Of a stretch of DNA of 64,000 bases, positions 39,853 through 49,714 are shown in pieces. How positions within the stretch are numbered: the first letter of the stretch is position 1; every line of letters begins with the position of its first letter. This DNA is from Pectobacterium punjabense (GTDB lineage Bacteria; Pseudomonadota; Gammaproteobacteria; Enterobacterales; Enterobacteriaceae), in contig NZ_CP038498.1 of assembly GCF_012427845.1 (NCBI RefSeq), forward strand, positions 3,472,001-3,536,000, given 5' to 3'. A program made the translations under genes and the position numbers. A model generated the notes under the pieces. It was given only the letters and a program-made list of their open reading frames with translations. It was not told the origin of the DNA and did not search any database.

Positions 39853-40349
39853 TGGCACGCGTGTATCTGGCGCTGGGCAGCAATCTTGCCCAGCCTTTGC
39901 TGCAGGTACGCGCCGCACTGGCAGCGCTGGATGCGATTCCACAGACTCGCGTCATTCGCTGCTCCTCATTTTATCGTAGTCGCCCGCTCGGCCCACAGGA
40001 TCAACCGGATTATCTTAATGCCGTCGTTGAGCTGGAAACCGCATTAGCTGCCGAATCATTGCTCGATTGCACACAGGCTATTGAGCTGGAACAAGGTCGC
40101 GAACGTAAAGCACACCGCTGGGGCCCGCGCACGTTGGATCTGGATATTCTGCTGTTTGGTGATGCCACGATCCAGACAGAACGTCTGACGGTGCCGCATT
40201 ACGATATGAAAAATCGTGAATTCATGCTCTACCCGCTCGCGGAAATTGCCCCTGATCTGGCATTCCCCGACGGCGAAACGCTCGTGCAACGGCTAACCCA
40301 TGTCGATCGCAACGGTCTGACATTGTGGGACGACAACACTCCTACCTGA
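39852..40349 (+). CDS. folK: HPPK, 6-hydroxymethyl-7,8-dihydropterin pyrophosphokinase
   Basis: Folate pathway enzyme that transfers pyrophosphate from ATP to hydroxymethyl-dihydropterin. 165 residues with YLALGSNL, FYRSRPLGPQDQPDYLNAVVELET and the signature RWGPRTLDLDILLFG. Its ATG overlaps the pcnB stop by one base (TGATG), so translation is coupled. Confidence 0.97.
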   Translation: MARVYLALGSNLAQPLLQVRAALAALDAIPQTRVIRCSSFYRSRPLGPQDQPDYLNAVVELETALAAESLLDCTQAIELEQGRERKAHRWGPRTLDLDILLFGDATIQTERLTVPHYDMKNREFMLYPLAEIAPDLAFPDGETLVQRLTHVDRNGLTLWDDNTPT

Positions 40350-40360
40350 GCCACAATAAA

Positions 40361-40397
40361 GCCAACATACAAGCAGATTGAAGCATAGTGGGTATAT
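40361..40397. repeat. Truncated ERIC remnant (right end only)
   Basis: GCCAACATACAAGCAGATTG...GGGTATA matches the right end of the ERIC elements (CCAACGCACAAGCAGCTTGAAG...GGGTATA) with several changes; the rest of the element is gone. Confidence 0.7.
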
Positions 40398-40465
40398 CGC
40401 TACACGTCGGCTTACATTAGAATGTTCCCCTCAATTCTTCGCCCTATTGACATAGGAAGACCGTC

Positions 40466-41263
40466 ATGAAACCGACGACTATCTCCCACTTGCGCCAATG
40501 GAAACAAGAGCAGCGAAAATTCGCTACGATAACAGCTTACGACGCCAGCTTCTCTCGTTTGTTTTTTGAACAAGGCATTCGTGTGATGCTGGTGGGTGAC
40601 TCTCTGGGAATGACCGTACAAGGTCACGATTCCACCTTGCCCGTGACTACAAACGACATCGTTTACCATACTCAGTGCGTCCGCCGTGGTGCTCCGCTGG
40701 CTCTGGTTCTCTCCGATATGCCATTTATGACCTACGCCACGCCGGAACAAACATTCAGTCAGGCGGCAGAGCTGATGCGTGCCGGTGCGAATATGGTGAA
40801 ACTGGAAGGCGGAAGTTGGCTTGCCCCAACGGTAAAAATGCTGACTGAACGTGCCGTGCCGGTTTGCGGTCATCTGGGCCTGACGCCGCAATCCGTTAAC
40901 ATCTTCGGTGGTTATAAAATTCAGGGGCGAAGCGAAAGCGACGCTAATCAACTGCTGGCCGATGCACTCGCACTTGAAGAAGCCGGAGCACAGTTACTTG
41001 TGCTGGAATGCGTACCTGTCGCACTGGCTAAACGCGTAACGGACGCGCTGTCAATTCCTGTCATCGGCATTGGCGCAGGCAATGTTACCGATGGGCAGAT
41101 TCTGGTCATGCATGATGCCTTTGGCATTACCGGCGACAACACGCCTAAGTTTGCCAAGAACTTTCTGGCGCAAAGCGGTGGCGATATCCGCGCAGCAGTG
41201 CGGTTGTATGCACAAGAAGTCGAACAGGGTATCTACCCGGCCGAAGAACATTCATTTCATTGA
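40466..41263 (+). CDS. panB: 3-methyl-2-oxobutanoate hydroxymethyltransferase
   Basis: First step of pantothenate synthesis: adds a hydroxymethyl group from methylene-tetrahydrofolate to ketoisovalerate. 265 residues with [30 protein letters not shown] and [19 protein letters not shown]. Its stop codon lies inside a 17-base tandem repeat. First gene of panBCD. Confidence 0.97.
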   Translation: MKPTTISHLRQWKQEQRKFATITAYDASFSRLFFEQGIRVMLVGDSLGMTVQGHDSTLPVTTNDIVYHTQCVRRGAPLALVLSDMPFMTYATPEQTFSQAAELMRAGANMVKLEGGSWLAPTVKMLTERAVPVCGHLGLTPQSVNIFGGYKIQGRSESDANQLLADALALEEAGAQLLVLECVPVALAKRVTDALSIPVIGIGAGNVTDGQILVMHDAFGITGDNTPKFAKNFLAQSGGDIRAAVRLYAQEVEQGIYPAEEHSFH

Positions 41264-41300
41264 GACATTCATTTCATTGAGAAATGTCGTTTCATTAAAG
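41248..41300. repeat. 17-bp tandem repeat across the panB stop
   Basis: ACATTCATTTCATTGAG occurs twice in a row (41248-41264, 41265-41281), with a third degenerate unit ending in TTTCATTAAAG and perhaps a fourth to about 41319. The first copy encodes the last panB residues and its TGA. Confidence 0.85.
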
Positions 41301-41342
41301 AACGAGCATTTCATTAATCAGGCTATTTTTGGGAGTATGGGT

Positions 41343-42197
41343 GTGTTAATAATCGAAACCCCTCTGCTGCTGCGCCGCGAAGTTCGTCGCTGGCGTCAGG
41401 AAGGGAAACGCATAGCTTTGGTTCCCACTATGGGCAATTTGCACGACGGGCACATGACGCTGGTCGATGAAGCCAAAGCACGCGCCGATATCGTTATTGT
41501 CAGCGTTTTTGTCAATCCCATGCAGTTTGAGCGGCCAGATGATTTAGCCCGCTACCCCCGGACGTTGCAGGAAGATTGCGAGAAATTAAACCGCCGTGGT
41601 GCCGATCTGGTTTTCGCACCGAGCCCGGATGTGATATACCCAAATGGGTTGGAGTCGCAAACGTTTGTCGATGTGCCTAGGTTGTCTTCTATGTTGGAAG
41701 GCGCTAGCCGCCCCGGTCATTTCCGCGGCGTGGCCACCATCGTTAGCAAGCTGTTCAATCTGGTACAGCCGGATTTGGCCTGCTTCGGCGAGAAGGATTA
41801 CCAGCAGTTAGCGCTGATTCGGCAGCTTGTCCGCGATATGGGCTATGACATTGATATCATTGGCGTCCCTATCGTACGAGCAAAAGACGGTTTGGCATTG
41901 AGTTCGCGTAATGGCTATCTCAGTGCTGAAGAGCGCCAGCTGGCACCGACGCTGTATCAGTTGATGATGGCACTTTCAGCGCAGTTGGACAACGGCGATC
42001 GCCAGATCGATACCTTGCTGGAACACACGGCAGATAAATTGCGCGAAGCGGGCTTTACGCCTGATGAACTGTTTATCCGCGATGCTGATACGCTGCAACC
42101 GCTGAGCACTGCCAGCACGCGTGCAGTGATTTTGATGGCTGCCTGGTTAGGCAAGGCCAGATTGATTGATAACCACCAGGTCGATTTGACTGTATGA
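41343..42197 (+). CDS. panC: Pantothenate synthetase
   Basis: Joins pantoate and beta-alanine with [23 protein letters not shown] holds the HIGH-type nucleotide site near residue 29; FVNPMQFE and [13 protein letters not shown] are also conserved. The GTG at 41343 gives [12 protein letters not shown], matching E. coli MLIIETLPLLRQ, with GGGAG 8 bases upstream. An ATG at 41337 (2 bases after GGGAG) would add two residues and is less likely. 284 residues against 283 in E. coli. Confidence 0.95.
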   Translation: MLIIETPLLLRREVRRWRQEGKRIALVPTMGNLHDGHMTLVDEAKARADIVIVSVFVNPMQFERPDDLARYPRTLQEDCEKLNRRGADLVFAPSPDVIYPNGLESQTFVDVPRLSSMLEGASRPGHFRGVATIVSKLFNLVQPDLACFGEKDYQQLALIRQLVRDMGYDIDIIGVPIVRAKDGLALSSRNGYLSAEERQLAPTLYQLMMALSAQLDNGDRQIDTLLEHTADKLREAGFTPDELFIRDADTLQPLSTASTRAVILMAAWLGKARLIDNHQVDLTV

Positions 42198-42214
42198 ACC
42201 GAGGTAACAAAGCG

Positions 42215-42595
42215 ATGATACGTACCATGCTGCAAGGCAAGCTGCACCGGGTCAGAGTGACTCAGGCTGACTTGCACTATGAAGGCTCTTGCGCCATCGA
42301 TCAGGATTTTATGGATGCCGCAGGCATTCTGGAATACGAAGCGATTGATATCTACAACGTTGATAACGGCCAGCGTTTCTCCACCTACGCCATTGCAGGC
42401 GAAAGAGGTTCACGCATTATCTCTGTGAACGGTGCCGCCGCTCGCTGCGCGTGCGTGGGTGACAAGCTGATTATCTGTTCCTATGTGCAGATGTCGGACG
42501 AACAGGCCAGAAGCCACAGCCCTAAGGTTGCCTATTTTTCTGGCGAAAACGAGCTGCAACGTCAGGCCAAAGCGATTCCGGTTCAGGTCGCCTGA
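42215..42595 (+). CDS. panD: Aspartate 1-decarboxylase proenzyme
   Basis: Makes beta-alanine from aspartate for PanC. Self-cleaves at Gly24-Ser25 ([10 protein letters not shown]) to form the pyruvoyl group. 126 residues from the ATG at 42215 ([13 protein letters not shown]), as in E. coli; the ATG at 42194 would add 7 unconserved residues. Here panD directly follows panC, whereas E. coli has a gene between them. Confidence 0.97.
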   Translation: MIRTMLQGKLHRVRVTQADLHYEGSCAIDQDFMDAAGILEYEAIDIYNVDNGQRFSTYAIAGERGSRIISVNGAAARCACVGDKLIICSYVQMSDEQARSHSPKVAYFSGENELQRQAKAIPVQVA

Positions 42596-42620
42596 TCGCC
42601 AAATTTATGACGAAACCGAG

Positions 42621-42725
42621 CGGTAGTAATGGATAGATCGTAAAGACGCTGCAAGTACCTCCCTGTAAGCTCGAGCCGCGCCATCCCTGGCGCGGACGCT
42701 TCACTCTTCTATTCCATTACTACCG
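42621..42725. repeat. MITE-like palindromic element after panD
   Basis: Terminal arms CGGTAGTAATGG and CCATTACTACCG are perfect 12-base complements 105 bp apart. A strong central hairpin CCGCGCCA-TCCC-TGGCGCGG is framed by AAGC/GCTT. The GTAAGCTCGAGCCGCG block resembles AAGCTTGAGCCGCG in the repeat at 29530. No coding capacity; it lies between the convergent panD and yadH. Confidence 0.7.
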
Positions 42726-42792
42726 TTTTCACTTCTTAGATTAGTCTGCCAAAAGGCTAACACGGTGGTCACTCCGCCTTCTCATTTATACA

Positions 42793-43563
42793 CTACGTCC
42801 GCAGCCCACGTCCCCGCTCAATCAGCCACCAGACAAGCAGATAAAACACCACGATAAAGGCAATCAGTACCGACATGGTGAACAGCAGTGGCACATCCTG
42901 AATCCCGAGGAAGCCGTAGCGGAAACCGCTGATCATGTACACCACAGGGTTCAGCTTGGAAACAGCCTGCCAGAACGGCGGCAACAGCGTCAGCGAGTAA
43001 AATACCCCGCCCAAATAGGTCAGAGGCGTCAGCACAAACGTCGGAATCAAACTGATATCATCAAAGGTTTTCGCAAACACCGCATTCAGTAATCCCGCCA
43101 GCGAGAACAGCGTTGCAGTCAGTAGCAGCGTTAGAACGATGATCCACCAGGCATGAACATGCAGCGGAACGAAGAACAGCGACACCGCAGTGACCAGAAC
43201 CCCGACGCACAGACCGCGCGCGATCCCCCCACCAATATAGCCCGCAATGATCACGTGTGTTGGCACCGGCGCAACCAGCAGTTCTTCAATATTGCGCTGA
43301 AACTTGGCGCTGAAAAAGGAAGAAGCTACGTTGGCATAGGCGTTAGTAATCACCGCCATCATGATCAGACCCGGCACGATAAACTGCATGTAGGTAAAAC
43401 CGTGCATTTCCCCGATACGTGAACCGATCAAGTTGCCGAAAATAATAAAATACAGCGTCATGGTGATCACGGGTGGCACCAGCGTCTGAATCCATATACG
43501 GCCAAAACGGGTCACTTCTTTAACCCAGATACTCTGTAGCGCCACCCAATACAAACGCATCAT
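42793..43563 (-). CDS. yadH: ABC-2 type transporter permease YadH
   Basis: A 256-residue inner-membrane permease with six hydrophobic segments and the ABC-2 signature region PLTYLGGVFYSL. Pairs with YadG. Substrate unknown. Its start overlaps the yadG stop by 4 bases (ATGA). Confidence 0.93.
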   Translation of the reverse strand: MMRLYWVALQSIWVKEVTRFGRIWIQTLVPPVITMTLYFIIFGNLIGSRIGEMHGFTYMQFIVPGLIMMAVITNAYANVASSFFSAKFQRNIEELLVAPVPTHVIIAGYIGGGIARGLCVGVLVTAVSLFFVPLHVHAWWIIVLTLLLTATLFSLAGLLNAVFAKTFDDISLIPTFVLTPLTYLGGVFYSLTLLPPFWQAVSKLNPVVYMISGFRYGFLGIQDVPLLFTMSVLIAFIVVFYLLVWWLIERGRGLRT

Positions 43564-44498
43564 GCCTTTTCTCCCTTACCGTTCACGCCGTCCCCATTAA
43601 CCAACGTGACAAACAGCTCTTCCAACCGGTTAGCTTTATTACGCATACTTAATATTGTTATCCCCTGCGCGCTTAGCTGGCTGAATAGCGCGTTCAAGCC
43701 TTGCTCGCGCATCACATCCACTTCCAGCGTTGACGTATCCATCAGGCGGAACGCATAACCTTCAAGCTGTGGTAGCGGGCTTTTTGCCGCCAGATCGAAA
43801 ATAAACGTTTCGGACTTCAGTTGAGCAAGCAGCTGCTTCATCGAGGTATTTTCCACCAATTCCCCCCGCTGAATGATCCCGATATTACGGCACAGCATTT
43901 CCGCTTCTTCCAGATAGTGCGTCGTCAGAATAATCGTGGTGCCCTGCGCATTTAGCTCTTTCAAAAAGCCCCACATGGAACGACGCAATTCGATATCCAC
44001 ACCCGCCGTTGGTTCATCAAGAATCAGCAACTTAGGTTCATGCATTAACGCACGGGCAATCATCAGGCGGCGTTTCATCCCCCCCGACAACATCATTGCT
44101 TTTTCGCTGCGTTTTTCCCACAAATCCAGCTGTTTCAGGTATTTTTCGGCACGCTGCAACGCATCCTGACGTTTCACGCCATAGTAGCCTGCCTGATTAA
44201 CGACAATCTGTAATACCGTTTCAAACGGATTGAAGTTAAATTCCTGCGGAACCAGTCCCAACTGGCGTTTCGCATTCACTTTATCCAGCTCAAGGTCATA
44301 GCCGAAGACGCGAACTTTACCAGCGGTTTTGTTCACCAACGAGCTGATAATCCCAATCGTAGTGGATTTTCCTGCGCCATTCGGCCCCAGCAGCGCATAG
44401 AAATCCCCCGCTTCCACGTTCAGGTCGATTCCCCGTAACGCCTTGACGCCTCCCGAATAAGTTTTGGTTAGTTGCGCCAGTTCCAGTGCATATGTCAT
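43560..44498 (-). CDS. yadG: ABC transporter ATP-binding protein YadG
   Basis: A 312-residue ATPase with Walker A GPNGAGKST, signature LSGGMKRRLMIARAL, Walker B LLILDEPTAGVD and H-loop TTHYLEE; the DrrA/CcmA-like group. Partner of YadH in an exporter of unknown substrate. Confidence 0.94.
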   Translation of the reverse strand: MTYALELAQLTKTYSGGVKALRGIDLNVEAGDFYALLGPNGAGKSTTIGIISSLVNKTAGKVRVFGYDLELDKVNAKRQLGLVPQEFNFNPFETVLQIVVNQAGYYGVKRQDALQRAEKYLKQLDLWEKRSEKAMMLSGGMKRRLMIARALMHEPKLLILDEPTAGVDIELRRSMWGFLKELNAQGTTIILTTHYLEEAEMLCRNIGIIQRGELVENTSMKQLLAQLKSETFIFDLAAKSPLPQLEGYAFRLMDTSTLEVDVMREQGLNALFSQLSAQGITILSMRNKANRLEELFVTLVNGDGVNGKGEKA

Positions 44499-44555
44499 AA
44501 GAAATGGATTGCCTTATTATCAGTGAGTTCTACAGATTCGAAGTGTGACAAATAA

Positions 44556-44681
<126 letters not shown>

Positions 44682-44760
44682 AACTATCGTTTTTCAAACG
44701 ACGCATGTTGCCTTATATTACTCCTCACTGCCCCTTGTTTGTTACAGGTCATTTACTTTC

Positions 44761-45402
44761 ATGAAAGAAATTGAAACGCTCATCGCCAATAACCAGCTTT
44801 GGTCTAAAACGATGGTGGAAGAGGACCCTGGCTATTTTGAACGCCTGGCGCAGGCGCAACGTCCCCGTTTTCTATGGATTGGATGCTCGGACAGTCGCGT
44901 GCCTGCGGAAAGTCTGACCAGCCTTGAGCCTGGTGAACTGTTTGTTCACCGCAACGTCGCAAATCTGGTTATCCACACCGACCTCAATTGCCTGTCCGTC
45001 GTGCAATATGCTGTCGAAGTTCTCGAAGTCGAACACATCATCATCTGCGGCCACTACGGCTGTGGCGGTGTTCAGGCGGCGGTGGAAAACCCGGAACTGG
45101 GTTTGATTAACAACTGGCTGCTGCATATCCGTGATTTGTGGTACAAGCATAGTTCGCTGCTGGGGGAATTGCCTCCCGAACAGCGCCTGAATACGCTCTG
45201 TGAAATCAACGTTGTCGAGCAGGTTTATAACCTCGGCCACTCCACCATCATGCAGTCCGCATGGAAACGTGGACAGAAAGTTACGATCCACGGTTGGGTG
45301 TACGGCATTCAGGATGGCCGACTGCGCGATCTGGAAGTAACGGCAACCAACCGGGAGACGTTGGAACAGCGTTATCGCCGCGCGATTTCCACCCTGTCTT
45401 GA
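44761..45402 (+). CDS. can: Beta-class carbonic anhydrase
   Basis: Interconverts CO2 and bicarbonate. Zinc ligands are visible in [12 protein letters not shown] (Cys42, Asp44) and CGHYGCGG (His98, Cys101). 213 residues against 220 in E. coli. Convergent with hpt, as in E. coli. Confidence 0.97.
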   Translation: MKEIETLIANNQLWSKTMVEEDPGYFERLAQAQRPRFLWIGCSDSRVPAESLTSLEPGELFVHRNVANLVIHTDLNCLSVVQYAVEVLEVEHIIICGHYGCGGVQAAVENPELGLINNWLLHIRDLWYKHSSLLGELPPEQRLNTLCEINVVEQVYNLGHSTIMQSAWKRGQKVTIHGWVYGIQDGRLRDLEVTATNRETLEQRYRRAISTLS

Positions 45403-45412
45403 TTCGCAGCCT

Positions 45413-45433
45413 GACGCCCACTCGCTGGGCGTC
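45413..45433. terminator. Hairpin between can and hpt
   Basis: GACGCCCA and TGGGCGTC pair perfectly around CTCGC, 10 bases after the can stop, between convergent genes. Confidence 0.65.
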
Positions 45434-45463
45434 GTTCACGGCATCAGCCTTATCTTTTTTACG

Positions 45464-45997
45464 TTATTCTTGCGGAACAACCTTGCCGACGTAAGGCAAA
45501 TGGCGATAGTGCTGAGCATAGTCGATGCCGTAACCCACAACGAATTCATCAGGGATCGAGAACCCAACCCACTCGACTTTCACCGCCACTTCGCGGCGCT
45601 CTGGCTTATCCAATAGCGTACAGATAGCCAACGATTTTGGCTCACGCAGTTGCAGAATTTCCCGCACTCTGCTCAGGGTATTGCCCGAATCGATAATATC
45701 TTCAACGATCAATACGTCTTTGCCGCGAATATCTTCATCCAAATCTTTCAGGATTTTAACATCGCGCGTACTGTTCATACCGCTGCCATAGCTGGATGCC
45801 GTCATGAAATCCACTTCGTGAGGGACATCGATCGCCCGGCATAAATCGGCCATAAAGATAAACGAGCCGCGCAATAGCCCCACCAGCACCATATCGCTGC
45901 CGCTATCACGGTAGTGTTCGCTGATCTGTTGCCCCAGTTCGGTAACCCGCGCCATCACTTCCTGCTCAGAAATCATGACTTCCACGGTATGTTTCAT
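45464..45997 (-). CDS. hpt: Hypoxanthine phosphoribosyltransferase
   Basis: Purine salvage enzyme. The PRPP-binding motif [14 protein letters not shown] is near residue 100; the SSYGSGM flexible loop is also present. Start MKHTVEV as in E. coli; an immediately preceding ATG (46000) is an alternative, and upstream in-frame codons are not conserved. 177 residues. Confidence 0.96.
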   Translation of the reverse strand: MKHTVEVMISEQEVMARVTELGQQISEHYRDSGSDMVLVGLLRGSFIFMADLCRAIDVPHEVDFMTASSYGSGMNSTRDVKILKDLDEDIRGKDVLIVEDIIDSGNTLSRVREILQLREPKSLAICTLLDKPERREVAVKVEWVGFSIPDEFVVGYGIDYAQHYRHLPYVGKVVPQE

Positions 45998-46147
45998 CAT
46001 ACTGATAACTCTTTGAAGTAAGGTATTCAGCACCATCGGAAAAATGACAGACTCATTACCGATGATGCGCCAATGCTGATGTCAATCAGCCCAGGCCATG
46101 CCCGGGCGCGCGAAGTATATCAGAAACCACACCATGAAGGAGACACC

Positions 46148-46582
46148 ATGAGCACACCCTCTGTGGATGTTTGCTACAAAGTGAACGCCCCGCTTTCCTG
46201 CCAGCAGTTCGTTGAGCTGTTGGCGAAAACCTCATTAGGAGCGCGTCGCCCGCTGGATGATGAGACGGCGATTGCAGGTATGCTTAAGCACGCCAATCTG
46301 CTGGTTTCCGCGTGGCGAGGGGATACTCTGATTGGGGTTGCGCGCAGCGTAACGGATTTTCATTTTTGCTGTTATCTGTCCGATCTGGCCGTGTCAGACG
46401 ACTGTCAGCATGCGGGAATAGGAAAGAAACTGATTCAGGAAACCGCTCAGCAGTTGGAAAAAGGCTGCAAAATCATTTTGCTAGCCGCGCCGCTGGCGGT
46501 CGATTACTACCCGAAACTCGGGTTTGAAAAGCACAACAGCGCCTGGATCATGCCTGCGTCAGATTTACACGCAGGCGCGTAG
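46148..46582 (+). CDS. GNAT-family acetyltransferase
   Basis: A 144-residue acetyl-CoA-dependent transferase. The acetyl-CoA site is LAVSDDCQHAGIGKKLIQETAQ (about residues 80-101), followed by the beta-bulge region and YYPKLGFEKH. AAGGAG 6 bases before the ATG at 46148 decides the start. Substrate unknown. Its stop codon touches the stop of the convergent ABC gene with no base between. Confidence 0.9.
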   Translation: MSTPSVDVCYKVNAPLSCQQFVELLAKTSLGARRPLDDETAIAGMLKHANLLVSAWRGDTLIGVARSVTDFHFCCYLSDLAVSDDCQHAGIGKKLIQETAQQLEKGCKIILLAAPLAVDYYPKLGFEKHNSAWIMPASDLHAGA

Positions 46583-47668
46583 TCATTTCGTTTCAGAGCC
46601 GTCAGCCGTATTGCTGACGGCAGGCAAAGCCGGATACAGGACCGGAGGGTCCGTCTTAATGCTCAAACGTATCTGCTGCCCTGGCTCAAACCAGTTGCCG
46701 GTCTGCACCAGTAACATCAGTTCCCCCAGCTTCACCCGATACAAGTTTGATGTCCCCATAAACAGCCGATCTTCGATAAATGCCGGACCATCAGGATCGA
46801 GCGCCAACGCCACATCAGCAGGACGCACCATCCAGTCGCACTGCGAATCGATCGGTTGATTGAGTGGATGTGTTGCATGATGATCGCCCAATGGACTCTG
46901 CCATTGGTGGTCGCTCATAATCTTTACGGGCAGATAATTCGTATTCCCCATAAAATCAGCCACAAAGCGGCTGTTCGGCCGATGGTACAGCTCAGAGGGA
47001 TAGCCCTGCTGCATAATTTTTCCTTCATCCAACAGAATCAGATGGTCGGCGCAGGCAAAAGCTTCTTCCCGGCTGTGCGTGGCGAACACCGCCGCGACAT
47101 GACGCTGTTTGAGAATCTGCCGTAATTCAGTAATCAGGCGATAGCGGGTCTGGCTGTCCAAACCGGGAAACGGTTCGTCCAGCAACAACAATTTCGGCTC
47201 ACAGGCCAGCGCGCGGGCAATCGCCAAACGCTGTTGCTGTTCATTTGATAGCTCGTGTGGATAACGTGCGGCAACCTCACCCAGTTGCAAGAGCGTCAGC
47301 ATCTCCGCACAAATTGGCTTTACCTCGCTTTCCGGACGGCCATATAGCCCAAACGCAATATTGCCTTCCACCGTCAGATGCGGAAAGAGCGCGTAATCCT
47401 GAAAAATCAGGCCAACCTGACGCCGTTCAGGCAAGACGTACTCCTGCGGTGAGCTGACTGGCCCCCCCTCCAACAAGATCTTGCCCTGGGTAATCGGCAG
47501 CAGGCCTGCAATCACCTGTAATAGCGCCGTCTTACCACAACCGTTCTTGCCCAGTAGGCAGATAGTCTCATCATCACGCACGGCAAATGAGATGTTCTCC
47601 AACACGGCAGACTGCTGCAACGAACAACTTACCGACTGAACGCTCAGAATATCTATCGACGCGGCCAT
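46583..47668 (-). CDS. Iron(III)-type ABC transporter ATP-binding protein (FbpC/SfuC-like)
   Basis: A 361-residue ATPase with Walker A GKNGCGKTALL (residues 40-50), Q-loop FQDYALFPHL, Walker B LLLLDEPFPGLD and H-loop ATHSREEA, plus a C-terminal TOBE-like part (MVRPADVALAL). The signature motif reads LSNEQQQR, not LSGGQQQR, which is unusual. Four bases follow the permease gene. With the permease it matches the Fbp/Sfu/Afu ferric importers; iron as substrate is inferred. Confidence 0.82.
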   Translation of the reverse strand: MAASIDILSVQSVSCSLQQSAVLENISFAVRDDETICLLGKNGCGKTALLQVIAGLLPITQGKILLEGGPVSSPQEYVLPERRQVGLIFQDYALFPHLTVEGNIAFGLYGRPESEVKPICAEMLTLLQLGEVAARYPHELSNEQQQRLAIARALACEPKLLLLDEPFPGLDSQTRYRLITELRQILKQRHVAAVFATHSREEAFACADHLILLDEGKIMQQGYPSELYHRPNSRFVADFMGNTNYLPVKIMSDHQWQSPLGDHHATHPLNQPIDSQCDWMVRPADVALALDPDGPAFIEDRLFMGTSNLYRVKLGELMLLVQTGNWFEPGQQIRLSIKTDPPVLYPALPAVSNTADGSETK

Positions 47669-47672
47669 GTGA

Positions 47673-49295
47673 TTATCCTTTTATATTCAATGCGCGGTTC
47701 AGCCCAAAAACCGGTATCAGCCCTACCGCAACTAACACCAGCGCAGGAAAGGCAAATGACGCGACGTGCTCACTCGCTGTAAAGCGAAAAACATAGGTTG
47801 CCAGCGTATCGATCCCAAAAGGACGCAGCAGCAACGAGACATTCAGCTCTTTCATGCTTTCCGTGAAGATCAGCAACGCCCCGATGAACACACTGCGACG
47901 CAACAACGGTATATGCAGGCGTGACCAACGGCTGAGGGGGGAAGCCCCCAGCACGAGGCTCGCGCTATCCAGCGACCGAGGAATAGCGTCCATGCTGCGT
48001 TCAAGGCTGTCTAGCATCAAACGCCCAAATTTAACGCTATAGGCAAGAATGAGAATAAACAATGACCCCGCCAGCCAAGTATCTGCTGTGGGTAGTCCGG
48101 CAGCGCTAGCAAAAAGCGTAATCCCTCTATCCACCAGCGACAGCAAGGTAAACAGCCCAACGGCCAGTACCGCGCCAGGCAAAGCAAAACTCAGGCTCAC
48201 CAGCCGAACTGGCGTATGGTTGGCAAACATGCCAGCCGTACGGGTGTAGAAGATAAACGACAGCGCCATTAACGTAATGATGACGGTCGCCGCGGAAGAC
48301 GCCAGTAGGCTATTCGTCACCGCATGAAGGAATGCTATATCCCATACCGACATCATATGACGGAGAGCTAAAAAGAGGAGATACAACAGCGGAAACAGGA
48401 ATGACAGACAGACAATTCCCCAGCAGTAACCGCGAGCGACCTTGCTACGCCACCCGCTCAACACAGGCGGAACCACCAGAGAAGTGTTCGACTGAGCTTG
48501 ATAAATTTTCTGCTTCCGACGCCAAAAATTAACCAGAAACATCAAGACAAAGATCGCGGGCAGAATCAACACACCAAGGCGCGATGCCGCCCCGAGATCG
48601 CCCTGCCCCTGCCAGATATCGAGCACCTGTGTTGTCATGGTTGGAATACCAAGATAAGACGCGGCACCATAGTCGCCTAATGTCTCAACCACTACTAACG
48701 CGCCACCGCAGGCAATCGCGGGTAGCGCAATAGGCAGGCATAAGCGACGGAATACCTGGGAACGTGTCTGATTCAGCAAACGAGCCGAATGGATAAGGCT
48801 AGCAGGCTGTTTCACCAGAGCTTCGCGTACCAACAGGTAAATGTAGGGGTATAAAACGAGCGCCAGCGTCAGACTCACGCAGCCCAGTGAAACCGATAGC
48901 CCGACGGCGTGGGATTCTCCCCACGGCGATGTTATCTGTAGCCCCCACACCCGCAACAGCGAGGAAAGATGCCGTAACACATCGGTATAAAGGTAAGCAA
49001 GCAGGAACGCAGGCATCGCGAGCGGTAGGCAAAGCGCCCATTGCAGCACACGATGGCCGGGAAAGCGGTACATGGCGATGAACCAGGCTGAAGGCAACCC
49101 CAACAGCAAGCTGAAAAAAAGCGTGCCAATCACGATGACCGCAGAATGCAACAGATAGGTGGGTAACCCGATTTGCCACAGTTGGGTAAACCCCATTCCG
49201 TCGGCAAAAAAAACCTGATAAAAAACCGTCGCTAAAGGAAGCAGCAACAGTCCCGCCAACAACCAACTACTGACGCGCCAGACACCGGAGATCAT
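47673..49295 (-). CDS. Iron(III)-type ABC transporter permease (FbpB/SfuB-like)
   Basis: A fused two-half permease with about twelve hydrophobic segments and two EAA-type loops: LIHSARLLNQTRSQVFRRLCLPIALP in the first half and SLDSASLVLGASPLSRWSRLHIPLL in the second. The start is unsure: ATG 49295 (MISGVWRVSSWLL, 540 residues) puts the first helix near the N-terminus; ATG 49358 or TTG 49370 would add an unconserved tail over a GTTATTAATAAC palindrome. None has a good ribosome site. No periplasmic binding-protein gene lies beside it. Confidence 0.8.
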   Translation of the reverse strand: MISGVWRVSSWLLAGLLLLPLATVFYQVFFADGMGFTQLWQIGLPTYLLHSAVIVIGTLFFSLLLGLPSAWFIAMYRFPGHRVLQWALCLPLAMPAFLLAYLYTDVLRHLSSLLRVWGLQITSPWGESHAVGLSVSLGCVSLTLALVLYPYIYLLVREALVKQPASLIHSARLLNQTRSQVFRRLCLPIALPAIACGGALVVVETLGDYGAASYLGIPTMTTQVLDIWQGQGDLGAASRLGVLILPAIFVLMFLVNFWRRKQKIYQAQSNTSLVVPPVLSGWRSKVARGYCWGIVCLSFLFPLLYLLFLALRHMMSVWDIAFLHAVTNSLLASSAATVIITLMALSFIFYTRTAGMFANHTPVRLVSLSFALPGAVLAVGLFTLLSLVDRGITLFASAAGLPTADTWLAGSLFILILAYSVKFGRLMLDSLERSMDAIPRSLDSASLVLGASPLSRWSRLHIPLLRRSVFIGALLIFTESMKELNVSLLLRPFGIDTLATYVFRFTASEHVASFAFPALVLVAVGLIPVFGLNRALNIKG

Positions 49296-49507
49296 AGAAT
49301 AAAAACTGTAGTAGATAAGATCGTTGTTATTAATAACAGAGCCTGACAGCGGCGTCATCGTATCAAACAACGATAAATTGGCTCTAATCCTGCGATTAAC
49401 CCGATACGACTTTTATTATTGAAATGAAATCAAATAAACAACCTATATTTCATAGCGTTAATAAAAATATTTCTCCCTCGCCCCGGACCCGTTTTTTTTA
49501 TCGTAAT

Positions 49508-49620
49508 TCCCGAAATAATTCGCTCCGCAAGACAAGATGTTAGCGTTTTGAAGCGCGCAATGTGCGCATCCACGAAAATGAGGGCTTAAGAAAAACCAAC
49601 GTCCGTGCTACTTGAAGGGT
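49508..49620. repeat. Degenerate ERIC-like element with hairpin insert
   Basis: TTCCCGAAATAATTCG resembles the ERIC left end, and CCAACGTCCGTGCTACTTGAAG the right end. The middle GATGTTAGCGTTTTGAAGCG and GCGC/GTGCGC match the insert of the element at 35449 with different stem bases. The rest of the 419-base gap 49296-49714 is AT-rich promoter-like sequence; I see no gene in it. Confidence 0.6.
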
Positions 49621-49714
49621 GGCGGAGATATCAGATGTTTCCCGTAAGAAAGCTTGGAAAACCCTGCGATATCTGTGATAACGTCATCTGACGATATTTG
49701 GAACAGGTTCAACC

